64,000 bases of DNA. It comes from Cylicocyclus nassatus (taxonomy: Eukaryota; Nematoda; Chromadorea; Rhabditida; Strongylidae). Shown here piece after piece: positions 1-13,109 of this stretch. Position 1 is the stretch's first letter, and each line of letters opens with the position of its first letter. Below the pieces are notes generated by a model. It saw only the letters and a program-made list of their open reading frames with translations, was not told the origin of the DNA and did no database searches. The translations under genes and the position numbers were made by a program. The stretch lies in the NCBI GenBank assembly GCA_958299035.1, contig CATQJL010000001.1, positions 75,041,594 to 75,105,593 on the forward strand. The letters are read 5' to 3'.

Positions 1-547
1 TACCTCTCGGATACAAAAAAAAACAAAGTGAATGGCGAAAATGCTATTACTTTGCTACATTGGTCTAATAAGCAAGTATGAATTGATCCCGTTTGAGTCC
101 ATATAGATGCCTATGACATCTGAACCTTTTAGCATATACGAAAGGGAGGTGATTTACAATAAGCACTTCAAGAAGAAAGCATATTGTGGTATACACTTTA
201 TTGGAAAACGCCTCTTCGAGTCATATGGCTTCCACTGTAAGTTTTTACCAATTCATGACATGAGAAGTGAGTATGCATGTCTTAAATCAAGATAATCTGG
301 AACGGATCACGGGATGGATCACAAAGTAATTCAGCTCTCCATATTTCATAAGTTGCTCGGTAGAGTGAATTGTCGTTTGACATTGGTATCAGCTTTGTAA
401 GCTTTGAATGTGAAGTGAATCGTCTGTCCTTACTAGCTGTGAAATAAAAATAAAGCACAGTTGCATCTTGCTATTACAACTCTAATCAAAGATTGAGAAA
501 AGATAAGCGCATCAGTAAACGATAGCATGCTCTTTTTAGATAATTGA

Positions 548-830
548 TTAACCCATTGACGACGACTCCTAATTTTGCGCGGCGGCGCTGAGGGAGGGCG
601 CGATTTTGCAAAACGCTTCCGGCTTGGGAAAGTTTTGTGATTATTTACGAAATGTAATGTTGTTTTGTAAACAACTACAACCATATTCTTAGACGACGAA
701 GTCTACAGGTTCCAAGGATGCAAACAATTGGAAAAATCACTGAACTGTGGAAAAAGTACTGACTTAGGAAGTATATGATTTTGCAAGGGGTATAGGCCAA
801 CGGTGGTACACATCGTCGTCAATGGATTAA
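548..830. mobile_element. piggyBac-like MITE flanked by TTAA
   Basis: The sequence shows TTAA at 548-551 and again at 827-830. Between them lie inverted ends reading CCCATTGACGACGA on the left and, as reverse complement, TCCATTGACGACGA on the right. The body is 275 bp and has no coding capacity. A TTAA target duplication with CC-starting inverted ends is the known hallmark of piggyBac elements; the family assignment is inference because no transposase is present. Confidence 0.6.
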
Positions 831-2150
831 TCCCGGAGGCCTGTCAAAACTCTTCAAGACTATAACAAGACAATTGTACAGTCACAAAACAACAAAGGTT
901 TTGAACTATTTGATAGTAAATGATGTTGAGAAATCCGTCATCTTCATCAGCATCCTTCCTTTCCCTTGTTTGCAATTCAAAACCAAACATTTAATACGCT
1001 ATTTATTGCACCACCAAAATTTTATTTGAACGACGTTGCAATATCACTCGAAACTAACATTTTCTTAATCTTTTATGAGAGCAGAATGCCGCAAAACTGC
1101 TGCATTTCTTTATCCTTTTCGTCCTCACTTGCTGTCACAAAGACAAATGCTCAACCAATGATACAAATGAAATTGATTGGCCTTAGGTCGCTGGTGATGT
1201 TTCACCTGGTTGAAAACAGATGAGATCTTTTTTTGAAATTTTTTTGAAGTTAAGATGATGATCAGTACTCAACCGTTCTTCATCTTGGGATGTGATCATG
1301 TGCGCAAAAAGTGGTAGATCCAGAAGTTTAAATACTTAAAATTTCAGATATTTGGAATCTACAAATTTCAAGTCTTAGTTATTAATCTATTATTGCTTGT
1401 ACCATTCGATATCCAAACTCCGACTAAATCGCTGCCATCATTTCATGATATTTTATTTCACTGTTTTTGCTATGGATGTGTCACAGCGGTTTCAATCGCA
1501 AATGTCATTCGGAACGGTGTCGTGGATCCGCCTTCGAAGACGTCTCATTTTCGATGAATGCACCGTCGCATCTACAGCATACTGAAAATTTGCTGAGCAT
1601 TCAGTCAAGGATCTGTACTCAATATTTTTTTATGTTGATGAAGAGAAAGAGCTTTATTGTTGAGCTAAAAAACCTTGTCAGCAAAAGAAGTGAGTCATTT
1701 TTCAAAACTCATGTTCACGAACAAATGGAGTCCACGTGAAAATTCTTCTTGGTGCGTCTTTATTTTGAGTTGTTCTGTTTTGAATATTGCTCCTATTTCT
1801 CCTGACGACACACGGTCAATACTTTTTAAACCTAAACTATAAAGATTCCTCACATTTGTGTATCACATTTCGAAATTTCAACTCCTCTGCATTGTAGACT
1901 TGATAGCAACTTCCGAATTTGCCGCTGAGAACCCATACACCTCAATCCCAAGCAGCATTTTTCAACCGCGACTTGATGGAAAGTAGCTCTGCTCACTCTT
2001 TGGCATTGTATATGTTCGAAAGGCTAGAAATAGCAATTCTCTCAAACTCTTTCAATCTTTTATTTCATCACTATCTATGAAATAATTATTCCTGATATGT
2101 TGGGCAATGGCAGGAAAGCTATCTTTTTGCAAGTAAGCTTCTGAGCGAGT
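831..2150. other. No recognisable gene
   Basis: Short open frames here (for example 966-1223 and 1467-1739) show no familiar domain and no clear donor/acceptor pairing. I see nothing supportable beyond ordinary AT-rich intergenic or intronic sequence. Confidence 0.4.
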
Positions 2151-2214
2151 GTTTATCCTGTTTGGAATTGTCATTCGCTTCCCGAAGGATACATACTCAG
2201 ACAATTGCATCGGA

Positions 2215-2405
2215 AAGTTCGCGGCCTCAAAGCGTGTTACATGGAGCGCCGCGGCTCTTGAAATTTCAGCCCCGCACGCCGCGGCCCATGTATATTTTAC
2301 CGAGAACGCCGCGGCCAAAATTGAAATTGGGAAGAGATTATCGGGAGGGTCGCGGCCCAACCACCTCACTCGGCGGGCCGCGGGCCTTATCAAAGGCCGC
2401 ACTTC
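2215..2405. repeat. CpG-rich patch with recurring GCCGCGGC motif
   Basis: The motif GCGGCC or CGCCGCGG recurs about six times at irregular spacings of roughly 30-55 bases in otherwise AT-rich DNA. A weaker CG-rich stretch follows at 2690-2830. Overlapping open frames on both strands are a by-product of the composition. It may be the interior of an old GC-rich element; no terminal repeats were found. Confidence 0.4.
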
Positions 2406-2849
2406 TTACACACTGTAGGATAAGGCGCAACCCTCGTGAGGTACGCCGCAGCGTTGGGGCCACCCTAAATGTTTAAAAGGTTGGGTATCACCTAAGATTT
2501 GGTCCTGTTTGACAGAATCGAGTTTTCATGATTATGAGATAAATTCTAGCAGTCAGTTGACCATTATCGACGATAATAGATGATGTCGACAGATGAGCTA
2601 ACGAGTTGCTCAGTTTGCACTCAAGTCGTCATTCTGAAAGACAGATTAAACAGTTTTTCACTCTTTAGGTCTTACAAGCATGCTAATCGGGTCAACTATA
2701 GGCGCCCAACGGGCACTTACAGGATGTGCCGCGGTCACTTATCAGGTCTAATATATGGGTTTACCGGGCAGCTCGCGGCATGGATGATTGGTGGTCGGAC
2801 AAGCACCCGCGAAACTTCCCGATCCGATTGTTTGAGTAGCTGCGAGTAA

Positions 2850-3610
2850 ACATTTAAGTACACTTTACTGTGGACGGACTGGGTTATGAAGTTGATTAGT
2901 AGCTCAAGTAATTCTATTACATAATATTGCTGTCATGCCTACCATATCTAGCAACGTTCAGTGTAAGATTATGTTTGTGTTCACGTAGCAACTGTGAAAA
3001 GTCTCAAAGCACTTTGTCTGATTTGAGATGTGAAAAGTAGTCGTCGGTTTTCAGCAGATAATAATCCCATAACGATACTTTCAGAACAAGTGGAAGCTGC
3101 GAAACCTTGTCTGGCCCAAATCTACGAAGAAAGGAAAAAACAACGAAAACGGTGAACACTTAATTTTTCAGGATTTTCAATATCGTACTCATACCATCTC
3201 CTTTCGATTGTGCGTTCTCTGCCTACCCATTTAGCTGTAAACATTGTCGTACGAAGATTCGCTTTATTTGGAAAGTTCAAGCAAAACTTTCATGCAAGTA
3301 TGGTATACGGAGATATACGGAAGCGTGTGCCGCAAGACTTCAACACTCCTGCGGAACAATAACCTTCAAAGTTGGGAATGGAAATATAATAATTTTCAAG
3401 TTTCCTAACTAATCGATGTCGTTTTTTTTTTCGAAACTGCAAATAAGACATGGAAATCGGCATCTGAGTATTTGCGATTTGCTATTGTGAACGCTACGTT
3501 TTCAGCAGCGAGATGAGCACATGGATATTTTGTGTTCAAAAACTTGCAGTCATCTGTTTATCAGACATTTCGTTTGCATATGTAGCATCGAGAAATACCA
3601 ATATGTAAAA
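2850..3610. other. No recognisable gene
   Basis: AT-rich sequence. A TTTTTCAG acceptor-like string near 3171 is followed by about 110 open bases and a possible donor near 3297, but there is no homologous context, so I do not call an exon. Confidence 0.35.
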
Positions 3611-3614
3611 CCAC

Positions 3615-3740
3615 ATTTGGCGCAAAAATTTGAAAAGCACCCTTGAAAAATTTTCGGAGTGCGTGGTTAACGCCACGCACCTTCATTTGAAAAAATTTTT
3701 GCCGCCCCCCCCCCGGAAGGAAATCCTGAGATCGCCACTG
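3615..3740. mobile_element. hAT MITE remnant (right end)
   Basis: Contains the family's internal palindrome GCGTGGTTAACGCCACGC, a C tract and the right end CGCCACTG at 3740. These match the complete copy at 12546-12910. The left half is missing, so this is a truncated copy. Confidence 0.65.
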
Positions 3741-4149
3741 GATATATGTGCGATGCCAAGCGGTGATCGCTGACTACATGACAGCTTTGAGAATTACAAA
3801 AAGCCTTATTTGTTTATGTGACACGTCACGTGTACAGAAATAATTGCCCCTAATTTTAAGATAATGAATTTGCTCTCGATAAAAAAACGTGATAGCTAAG
3901 CTATGCACGAGCTATGCACCTCTAAAGAGAATTGACACTTCTGTGACGTAAAGATAGCATCGGAATCAGGGCCCGGTATGTGTCGCTCACAGTCTTCTAA
4001 AACGAAATCCCTTTTGACTTTTGAAATTTTCCATCTTATAATTAGCAATGTAGAAAGCAAACCAGCAAACACAAATATGTGTCTTACACCGTCATCCACA
4101 TACATTAGGGAGTGAACCAACAGAATCAGAAAGAAGTATAAATTTATAA

Positions 4150-4380
4150 GCTACAATATGCTCCTGCGGCGTGCACCGCTGCAGTCGCAGTGCAAATATA
4201 CGCTCACGGCAGCACTTCTTCGCCGGTTATGGATGTATATTCTATATATCTACATTTGCTGCACGTTCGTGTTCTCCAGGAGTGTTCCTTCATAGCGAGC
4301 GAGCTTATAATTTTACTGCGACTGCTGCGGCGTGCCGCCGCGTGCTGCGGCAGGCTGCTGCGTCTTGCGGCTTAGTATGA
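4150..4380. repeat. GC-rich foldback (inverted repeat)
   Basis: A stretch starting GCTCCTGCGGCGTGCACC and ending in GCAGTCGCAGT (about 4160-4192) is echoed in inverse orientation at about 4314-4355, where CTGCGGC units are expanded. The arms flank a 120-base AT-rich loop. Probably a small non-autonomous element; target duplication not resolved. Confidence 0.4.
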
Positions 4381-5104
4381 AGGAACTCTAAACAATTGTC
4401 TCAGGACGTTTGGAAATTGTCAAGGGACAACTGTAGCCGGAGCAAACCATGCCATTCTAATAAGAAGAATACCTTCTGAGGATGTCTGTAGTCACCAAAG
4501 CTTAGAAGTTCCTACATAGTTATGGCTAAACAATTGAATTAATTGAAAAGTTTCGATTATAGGTACAAAAGTTTCTTAGCCAGCAAAAAATTGCTTGCGT
4601 AATCTTTCCTACAACGCAATCCTTTTCGTTCGCTTAGCCTAAGCAGTAAAGCGTACCAACATGATAAGCGATAGGTGAAACATCCGATGCTAGATGCAGA
4701 AAACCTACTATAATGTAAATAAGTATGAGTGAACCAAGCAAACATAGTCAAAAATGCATGTCCAAAGGGATGGAGGAATGAAAAGAGATGGGAAACCAAA
4801 TGGCAACGCAAAGAAAATATCAAGCTAGACGGCATTTGTAATAGCATCATGCGCGATGTCTATCAAGTGAGTTTCGATGCAATTTGGTTAGAAGAAAGAC
4901 GGAGACAACATAAATAGATTTTTTTTCTCAAGCATAGATTTTTGATTGCGAGATAGTCCCGAGAAATTTAAGACTTATTGTTGAAGTAATGATCAGTGCT
5001 TACTGGCTTTCATGCTTCACAGAATTGAGCTAATGAAAAAATGAAAATCACAAGAAGTAATCATTAGTCGTAGAAAAGATTGTTATCTATGTTTTTGTTT
5101 CCAG

Positions 5105-5204
5105 ATCGACACTCTCCTCGCTTTGCTCCCACATAATACCTCTGCCAACCATCATGGAAGAAGACGAATTTCCTTTATTTGCTGGGCAGTTTTCACGATT
5201 TTAG
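5105..5204 (+). CDS. C-terminal coding exon, paralog 1 (partial gene)
   Basis: An exon opens directly after a strong TTTGTTTCCAG acceptor (ending 5104). Read with one carried-over base it encodes 32 residues containing LCSHIIPLPTIMEEDEF and ending FSRF, then TAG. Two minus-strand exons in this window (27649-27754 and 61745-61850) also follow an acceptor, have the same phase, and encode S-S-x-C-S-x-I-x-P-x-P-x-x-M-E-x-D-E and FSRI-stop. Conservation of frame, phase and stop position among three copies is the evidence that it is coding. A possible upstream relative of the family's penultimate exon is at about 4855-4917 (QV...EERRRQ), but it runs into TAG with no donor, so this copy may be broken. 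The protein family is not recognised and no function is claimed. Confidence 0.55.
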
Positions 5205-7730
5205 GCTACACACATCATAGTTGTTAGTTTTTTTCTGGGATAAGCTTCCTCTGTCTATTAGTGCTTGCTCAAAAGGAGTAAGGGCCGCTAAGGGAGTCCT
5301 AACAGCGTCTCAGACGTCCACATCTAAAAGAGGTGTCGCACTAAAGTGCTTCACTGTATTAGTAGTGAAGCTGCTTCAAATGGTTTGTCTTAAAATTCTT
5401 CCTGCCCCTCTTCCTTCCTCAATCTCTCTAATACTTGTATGCCAGCACAGGTGTTCCACCCTTTCTTCTCGTGTCTACTGTTACTCCTCCTTCTTAGACA
5501 GTTCTCCAGAGTTTCGCATCTTTTGATGTTCAACCCTCTTTACTTGAGTAGAATTGAGATTAGATGCTCTCCCATTTCCCTTTACTCATGTGACGGATGC
5601 GACCAGGCAATAATTTCCTGGGCAAAGATAATTTTTGCTTCACAGTTGCACTTCGTTACAGTCTCTACAAATAAAAACATTAAAACAACATTGTTTTGTC
5701 TTATGGAGTGAGTATTCCCCGCTTGAATTAGATTGAGCGGATATTGAAGCTATACTGTTGCGTTTCGGTGGGCTCTCCCCTTACCTAGTGGGTGGCTGTG
5801 TAACACACATGCCTCCCCATAGTACTTTCGCAGTTGCGAGGCGCTCCTCCTCGCGCACTCCAAAGAAAACTCTAAAATATGAAAACATTCAGCTGATATT
5901 ATCTTGAAACAGGCTACAAAATATTAACGATTGTGACAATGGACTTCAACATTGCCCCGGGCTAGTGATATAACACACACTCAAAATCTCCTCGCACACT
6001 CATTACTCCTTTGCCTTCAATAAGACTTACCCCTCCCTCCTCCCCAGTCTACCGCGCGCCGATGAGGCAGTACGGCAGCCAACATTATCGCGCGGATATT
6101 TCCATTTGACAGCTACATATCCAACTATACAATCTGTCCTGCGCGTTCAGCGTTACGACAATATCATATTTGAGCCCTTGCGGGTCCATCAATCTGCATT
6201 CGAGCCAGACGCTGAGATGCAACATACATAATTGACGATGTCAAAAATGTGCCGATATCAAAAAATCGAAAATCCGGATTATGAAACGTGCCGCTAATGG
6301 TCCGGCAAACAGTTGCAGGCGCTAGAACGCAACGGTTGCCACCGAATAGAGCCGTCAACGGTGCTCCCGGCCAAACGTTATCGCGGAACGGTCGATCGCG
6401 AGCCGCGAAACGTAGTTTTTGTTAGCTAGAAAGTATGGAACCAAGGCTTTTGAAGAGAGGTTCAATAAGTTAGTTGACGTCAAAACATCTGCAATGTTCC
6501 GCCTAGTCTATGACCAGATATGTACGAACAAGAAATTCGTTAGAATTGTGAAGTAAACTTCTTTCTTTGACAGAATGCGAGCTGTGTTAGAGCAGTTGCT
6601 TCAATTTTCAAACTGGCTTTATTTCGCTCTTTCTTTTCTACTTGCGAAAAATGTGCACAAGATATCATACTACTACCGGGGCCTCCGTGAAAAACAGCGT
6701 AACAACGCGATGTTGCGGCGCCTGCGTGCATTACCTTCTTTAGATAGTTTTCAATTCACAAAGTCGTAAGAGATAAGTTCATCTCAAACTATCTAAAACT
6801 GTGGAGCAGTAGCAAGCGTCTATAGTCTTGGTACTACTATGTCATACTACCGCTGCCAAACTTCCTCAATGAAAGTCGAGTTGAAGGGACGAAGAGTAAG
6901 CACAGATTGGAATGAGGTGATTCCCAGTAAACGGTGTTGGAAAAAGGGTGATTTCCAAGAATAGTACCGATGCAGTACTACGAATCCTACGCAGCACTGC
7001 GCTTTTGCGCTTGTCCAAGAGTGACACAGATGGTAATAAGGTGCTATCAAAGCTAGATCGAAAGTATCAGAAGTAGCCCGATTATATTTATACCAGTGCG
7101 TCACCTCTGCTTCGCAGAGGTTCGCACTTGCTCTACTATCTATGTGCCTTACTTTCTCGTAAAATCGTGGCACTGGAACTCACCGCGCTATGCCGACTAC
7201 CACGAATAAAATGTAAACAACCACTCATTTAGAAAGTCTTTTCACGTGAGATCAGTGATTTCGCGTGGATGAAACTTTTTGCAGGAAGACAAACGCAAAT
7301 TTGAATAGGTTTTTGGACTTGTCATAACCTGCAAGTCGCCATAAAGGTAATGATAACCGTGAGCTACATCTCTGTGCGAAAATCTTCTCAAACGCTTAGC
7401 TAGAACCTTGGCAAATTCACCATTTACACAACCAATTCGTTTTGGCGCCGTTTTCGTTATGTTGTAAACTTTCAACCACTTTTCTGGCTAAACTCCATCG
7501 CTTGCACATTTGCTTACCAAACTCATCCACGATTCTGCAAAAAGTGGTGATACGGACCGAATTTTGCGGTACAGAAGCCAGGTGGACCCGTTTGGCGCGC
7601 AATTTCTGAGGGATCCACTCAACGAATCTACTCGTGCTTTTGCATGTTGGACTTTCATGAAGGTGGCATGCGCTATACAAAATTTGGGCTTAGAACGCTG
7701 GCTGGAACACGCTCCACGAATTTCGTAACA
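5205..7730. other. No recognisable gene
   Basis: Minus-strand open frames at 6847-7173, 7242-7475 and 7417-7680 are adjacent, as a decayed coding region might be, but I recognise no domain and no splice structure. The rest is unremarkable. Confidence 0.35.
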
Positions 7731-7862
<132 letters not shown>

Positions 7863-8227
7863 AAGTCACGTAAACATCCTTAGCCCGTTATTATAAGTCA
7901 TGATCATAAAAGTTTTCCACTACATGTCTAAAGGAAGCTAATTATATGAACAATATGTGGATACAAACCGACACTTCTAGCATAGCTTTCATCGCTTCAG
8001 TGCAACAAAGATGTGTTATCGGCTTTGAACTTCACGTAACATTGTTCTCACGCGCCGCTGGACTGAAACAAGATAGCAGTGAAGACACTTTGTTTAAGTG
8101 CTTGTTATAAACGACTTTAGCGCAGCAATAAATCTTCTTGTTCGCCAAACAAACCCACAAGCAAATCAACTGTGCTGTTTCTTGAATCCTGCCAATGTGT
8201 TGCCTGTAACTATGTAAATCATGAATC

Positions 8228-8470
8228 CAATATTTGGAGGACCGAGAGGGCGGGGGTGGGAATGGGTCGCGAAATTTTTGGAAATTGTCCACATGAGTTA
8301 TAAAAGCGTAAGTGATTTGTTTATACTTGTGAATAATTGAAATCGAATCTTTGAAAGTTCAAGTTAGCTTTGTGGTAGCGGCAGCTACGCCCCCTTTTTC
8401 TATAACTTCAGGGTTATGGGCTTCTGAAGATTTCGGGAAGCATCCCAAAAAATCGTTCGGACTTCATTAT
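8228..8470. mobile_element. hAT MITE, degraded copy
   Basis: Shares with the 12546-12910 copy the order: G-rich start, GAATGGGTCGCGAAATTTTTG, GTTATAAAA...AAGTGA.TTGTTTAT, and a GCTACGCCCCCTTTTTC segment. Both terminal repeats have decayed, so no target duplication can be read. Confidence 0.6.
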
Positions 8471-8892
8471 AGCTTATAGACTTCATTATTACGAACCCAT
8501 AGTTAGAAAAATTCTATCGCACCTTCACGGATCGCACTGAATCCGTATGACAAATTCCGCACATTGCCAGCTCTCCATTCCATGGAAAATCAGTTCATGG
8601 GCCATTTTCCTCATATTTTCTCCCTTTCAGAAGTTTGAACATTAATGAGCTCCATATTTTAGGTTGTGAAGAAAGTTCTGCCAACTCTTCTCTTAAAAAC
8701 CAAAAATGAATGCGAGGAGCTGATTTGAAATGTGTTCCTAGTGTGCAATGGCCCCAACTACCTAACACGCTATTCAGTTTGAAAAAAATGACGATAAAGT
8801 AGGAAAAAATGCCCGAAAAAAGGAGAAAAATGCGTTGCGCTCAGATTTGCTCGATGATAGCCGCTATCAGAGATTTCACCTGGCAAACAAAG

Positions 8893-9250
8893 AGATCATT
8901 CTATAACAGAAAAATACCAACGTATTGATTAGCACTTTTTGAAGCGGCCTTTAAATTCGTTGCGTGAGCCCGAATACCGTACCCTGAACCCCATCTTCCT
9001 TCTTCAACATTTCTTGCTTCAGAATAGAAAAAGAAAAGCTTGTGGGGCGCCTTATCTCGATGTTGAAACGCGTCATTCATGGCTTAGTGGCTAGTGGGTG
9101 AGACTGTCGGCTGCCAGGCCCGGGTTCGATTCCTCGTTCTGGGGGTCTTTTTTGCTGCTAACATTAGAAGCCTCCAAAAAACAGCTGACTTCTCCACATA
9201 TCATTCTATAACAGAAAAATAGCAACGTATTGATTAGCACTTTTTAACAT
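8893..9250 (+). mobile_element. tRNA-like SINE head between 50-bp direct repeats
   Basis: An A-box-like TGGCTTAGTGG and a B-box-like GGTTCGATTCC lie about 40 bases apart at 9079-9136, the spacing of an internal RNA polymerase III promoter, followed by a T run. There is no paired acceptor stem, so it is not a functional tRNA. The segment is flanked by direct repeats starting TCATTCTATAACAGAAAAAT at 8895 and about 9201. These are far longer than usual SINE target duplications, so the repeats may be a local duplication instead. Confidence 0.45.
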
Positions 9251-10820
9251 TCGCCGCAAACTTGATGCATCAAGATTCGAAGGTACCTCCACTTGAGAGC
9301 CGTATTTCGACCCTACAATGAAAATAATTCAAAAATCTAAGAGCACTTTTGCTTAAGAGCTTGTTGTCCTCTTTTTATTGGTACCGTTCCCCTCAATCAA
9401 TCTTCAGTGGTTGGTGAGTTATGAGCGCTCAAAGTTAGCATAGCAGTTGAAAGCGCTGCAGCTTTTTGTGATTTTGGTTCTGATGATAACATTTTCTGCA
9501 ATTTTGAGTACTTACAAAACACTAAATACTTAATTCTTTCAACCTTTTTTTGGAACGATTTTACAAGTATTTAGTGTTTTGAAAGTAATCAAAGCACAAT
9601 CCAAAATTTTTTTCAAAGAGTTCCGGTAGTGGCCATATTAAAGAAACAAGTATCGATGGATGAATTGCTAGCATGTATCATGGATGATTTGCATCACTCT
9701 AACTTGGCAAGCAAAGAAGGTTTTCTTCCCCTTCTTTCGCTTAGGCTGAATGCGCTGCAGAACGCGGCGTGCTCCACGTATAGACTATATTCATTATAAA
9801 GGACATTCGAAGAAGATGTTGCGACCGCGCGCAACCGCACGCGTGTTCTGGCAACCGCATTTTTTTTGTTTTCATCGCTATTTGAAAGGTTTTTCTGTTC
9901 ACGTAGATAGTATTTACACATTGGAAAGTGACTGAGTTGAGCTCTGAGGTGGTGCCTTTTTGAATAAGTGTTTTATGCTCCTGGGGCGCAAAGACCGCAG
10001 TCAAATCCGTCGCAGTAGCGTACCCTTTTTTTCGTTCGGGGTCTAAGGCTTTTGCACGGTTAAGTTGAGGGGTTACGCTGTGAGCATCCTTATCGGAGAT
10101 ACTCTGAAGGGGAGGAGCATACTGTGTCTTTCGCCAGTAAGCTTTTGAAAGAAGGGAATTTTGAACGGTCTCTTTGAGTAACGAAGAGAGAGAGTGGATG
10201 ATTTGACTGCGAGGGTTTCAGGGGAGAGCGGATGGGGAACTTACGCCCTTTTGGCCAAGAAAATCGGACAGAAGAACTAATATATGAAAGTAAAGCGAGG
10301 TGGAAATTAGGCGTTTCCAATGCTTTTACGGAAAAAGCCGCAACGTCTCATGAAAATTCACACCGAAAGGAACACGCAATACATTAACCAGGAAGAGCCA
10401 CAGAAAAAAGGGCCACGAGAAAGATGCTTTACGAGAAAGAGAAGCATTATTTAAGTTACTTAATGCGCAGATCAAGTCCAGAGAAATCGAGGTGTAGTTT
10501 GTGCATGTTTACTTTCAAGAATGAGCTTTACTGAAAGCACATTCTCAATAATTTCCTATCGATAATTCTTTGTTAATCTAAGCGTCTTCCAAGCAGTTTA
10601 TGTATTGAAAGAAAACGAGTTTTATTCGCAGTTTTGTTATTCAAGGTTAGATATTCGTTATGTGAAGATGCATTGAAGCCGCTTCAATACATACAGAAGT
10701 ACTAAAAATACCTTCGTTCATATGTGTTTGCATTGCATTATTGCACTTCGCATATTTACTTTTGTAAATATCAATCTTGGCTCAAGGAAGCAATTTCTTA
10801 CACCAGTATTCCACTGGGCC
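9251..10820. other. No recognisable gene
   Basis: Nothing supportable. Open frames at 9694-10004 and 10090-10320 on the minus strand lack recognisable domains or consistent splice signals. Confidence 0.35.
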
Positions 10821-10825
10821 GCTAG

Positions 10826-11356
10826 TAAAACAAATACGCATATTTTGGCATTCATACAAAGAAAAATTACACTTGGAGAAAATTGAGTAGAAAGGTAAAT
10901 TTACTTTCTTTTTATCTGAAGCGGTTCACTATCAAAAACAAGCAACATCCACAAGAAAAATGCAAAAAAACCTTTTTTCCATTTCGTCGCGCAATCAGCT
11001 GTTCATCGACTCTCGCTCACTTGGGCGCCCGAAACTGTGCAGTTTTGAGAGTTTTGCAACGCAAAAGAACGTCAGCTGCGATGTTTCATAAGTTACTCGG
11101 GAGCAACTTACGGAGGATTTCTCTGTGCTCTCCTCTTTAGCACAGTATTTACCTAACGTCGTCACCCGGCTCATCTCCGATGACTCGGCAGGGAGGTGAT
11201 CTCCCTACCGGGCTTCATCTGAAGCTCACCTGTAGGGTGACCTTCCATATTTACACTACGGAAACGCGGACCTCATCTCACCCGGCAAAACCTCATATGA
11301 GAGCCTCAGGGGGGAGCATCTCCCGTGACCGAGCTTTACTACGGGCCTATTACTTG
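10826..11356. repeat. Dispersed 0.53 kb repeat, copy 1
   Basis: Aligns end to end with about 18620-19154. Shared landmarks are CGTCGCGCAATCAGCTGTTCATCGA, split across its middle, then CTTGGCGCCCGAAA-type sequence, then a GC-rich tail with CCCGGCTCATCTCCGATGAC and GCATCTCCCGTGACCGAGC. The two copies diverge immediately after CTACGGGCC, which marks one element edge. Self-complementary motifs in the tail suggest strong secondary structure. Class unknown; no coding capacity is conserved between copies. Confidence 0.65.
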
Positions 11357-11399
11357 TCCCGGTACTCGGGTCTTTTTACAAGCAAGAAATAACTCATTG

Positions 11400-12537
11400 A
11401 ATTCAGTGAAAAATCGAACTCTTCACATGTTTCGAAACGCAACCAGCGCGCTTTTTGGAAAAGAGCATCTACGACATACCTAATTAGTAGTCTAAGGTTG
11501 TAGTACATATGATCAAAATATCGCTAATTGACAGCCACTCATGGTTAAGATTTAAATAAAACAACAATTTAGCTCAGCGTCCATTGGCAGAACTTTCTTT
11601 ACACATATGGACCCTAAACATTTCAGTAAACATAGGCAATTTTCTAACGGCACTTAAATTTCCTTTTATTTTCTTTCTTCTAAAATTCTCTCATTCTCGT
11701 TTTTTATGCCCCCAGATTTTTTTATAGATTGAGACATTAATACTGATATAAATGCAATTTGTAAGACTATACTCTATAATGACGCAAGTTGGAGATTTGC
11801 GGAGGATAAATCGAAGGAGTTTTTGATCATTCAAAAACTGGATTTCATGGCATGTATATATTAAAATGCGACCTCCCACTCAATCTGAAAATAAGGAAAG
11901 TTCTTGAGGAAGTTACGAAGGTTTTTTCCTGCAAGTGTAACAAAACCCACATGACGTGATACTTTTTACCTTTCCTTCAAATTCAATGACTTTTACACTA
12001 GCATCCCGAAAGTTTTCTTATGAGCTGAAGAGGGAATGGTCGAAGTCCAATTGGGTAATTCCAAACAAGCACTTTTTTCTTTTTGTCTCTTTTTTTTTCT
12101 TTCATGCTCACTTCATTCAAAATGCCAATCTAAAGAAAGAATGTCACTCAATGCTGAATGTATTTCATTACTGCGGTCTAGATGATTACGTTATTCATGA
12201 AGAGGAATCAAAAATATCAGTGGCGTTTTTTTACCCATTATCCACAGGTTCGGACTTGATGTTTTTTCACGCCATCAATCTAGATTGCTGATTCACGTAA
12301 TGTATGTGTCCGCTTCAAATTACTTTTATTCAAAGGCTCTATTCATTTGCAGGCCAATAAATTTCCACTTTTTCTGTTGAATTTCAGTTATGGTGATAGT
12401 CGGATTGTTATTACAATAAACTATTCAGTCGGATTGCAATTACATTAAACTATTTTTTGCGGGCAGCGATAAAGGCTACTAATATCGTATGACTACCGGA
12501 AAACAGCTGTCCCCAGAGCTGTCAGATTATCATATAA
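11400..12537. other. No recognisable gene
   Basis: One 111-codon plus-strand frame (11956-12291) has a run of Phe codons and no recognisable domain. I do not call it. Confidence 0.35.
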
Positions 12538-12545
12538 AAAGCTAT

Positions 12546-12910
12546 CAGTGGCGTACCGAGGGGGGGGGGCGGGGGGGGCGCGCCCCCCCCCCCGAGAATG
12601 GGTCGCGAAATTTTTGAAAGTTACTTATATGGGTTATAAAAATGTGCAAGTGACTTGTTTATTTTTGTAAACAATTAAAATAATTTTTAAAAATTTTTAA
12701 AAATTCAAATTAGCCTTGTAAAAAATTTTTTTCCGGGGGCGTGGCTAACGCCACGCCCCCTTTTTCCAGATTTTAGGGGTCAGGGACCCGCAAAAGTTTT
12801 GAGAGGCACCCCAAAAAAATTTTCGGAGTGCGTGGCTAACGCCACGCACCTTCTTTAGAAAAAAATTTTTGTCGCGCCCCCCCCGAGCCGAAATCCTGGG
12901 TACGCCACTG
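12546..12910. mobile_element. hAT MITE, complete copy with 8-bp target duplication
   Basis: The ends are CAGTGGCGTACC on the left and GGTACGCCACTG on the right. Direct repeats AAAGCTAT flank it at 12538-12545 and 12911-12918. An 8-bp duplication with CAGTGG-type ends is the known signature of hAT transposons. The 365-bp body has G and C tracts near each end and two internal GTGGCTAACGCCAC palindromes. It is non-coding and must have been moved by a hAT transposase from elsewhere. This is the reference copy for the window; others lie near 3.6, 8.2, 40.9 and 43.1 kb. Confidence 0.88.
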
Positions 12911-13109
12911 AAAGCTATGAACAATTTTAGTCGCCGTTTACAAGTTTTTATAGGTTTGACGATCTATCGAAGTTTGCGGACACGCGATAATGTTAAGGTT
13001 TTTGTAAAAGCCGGTTCGCAATGCAGTGGTGTGACCGATAAAATAATGTATATGTGAGAGCGTTTCCATAAAAAAGAAAAGTATTCAAGCATATGACTTG
13101 CGCGTAGTA

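Noticed and set aside
9060..9150. Functional tRNA gene
   Set aside because: A and B boxes are present but no acceptor stem or proper anticodon stem can be formed.
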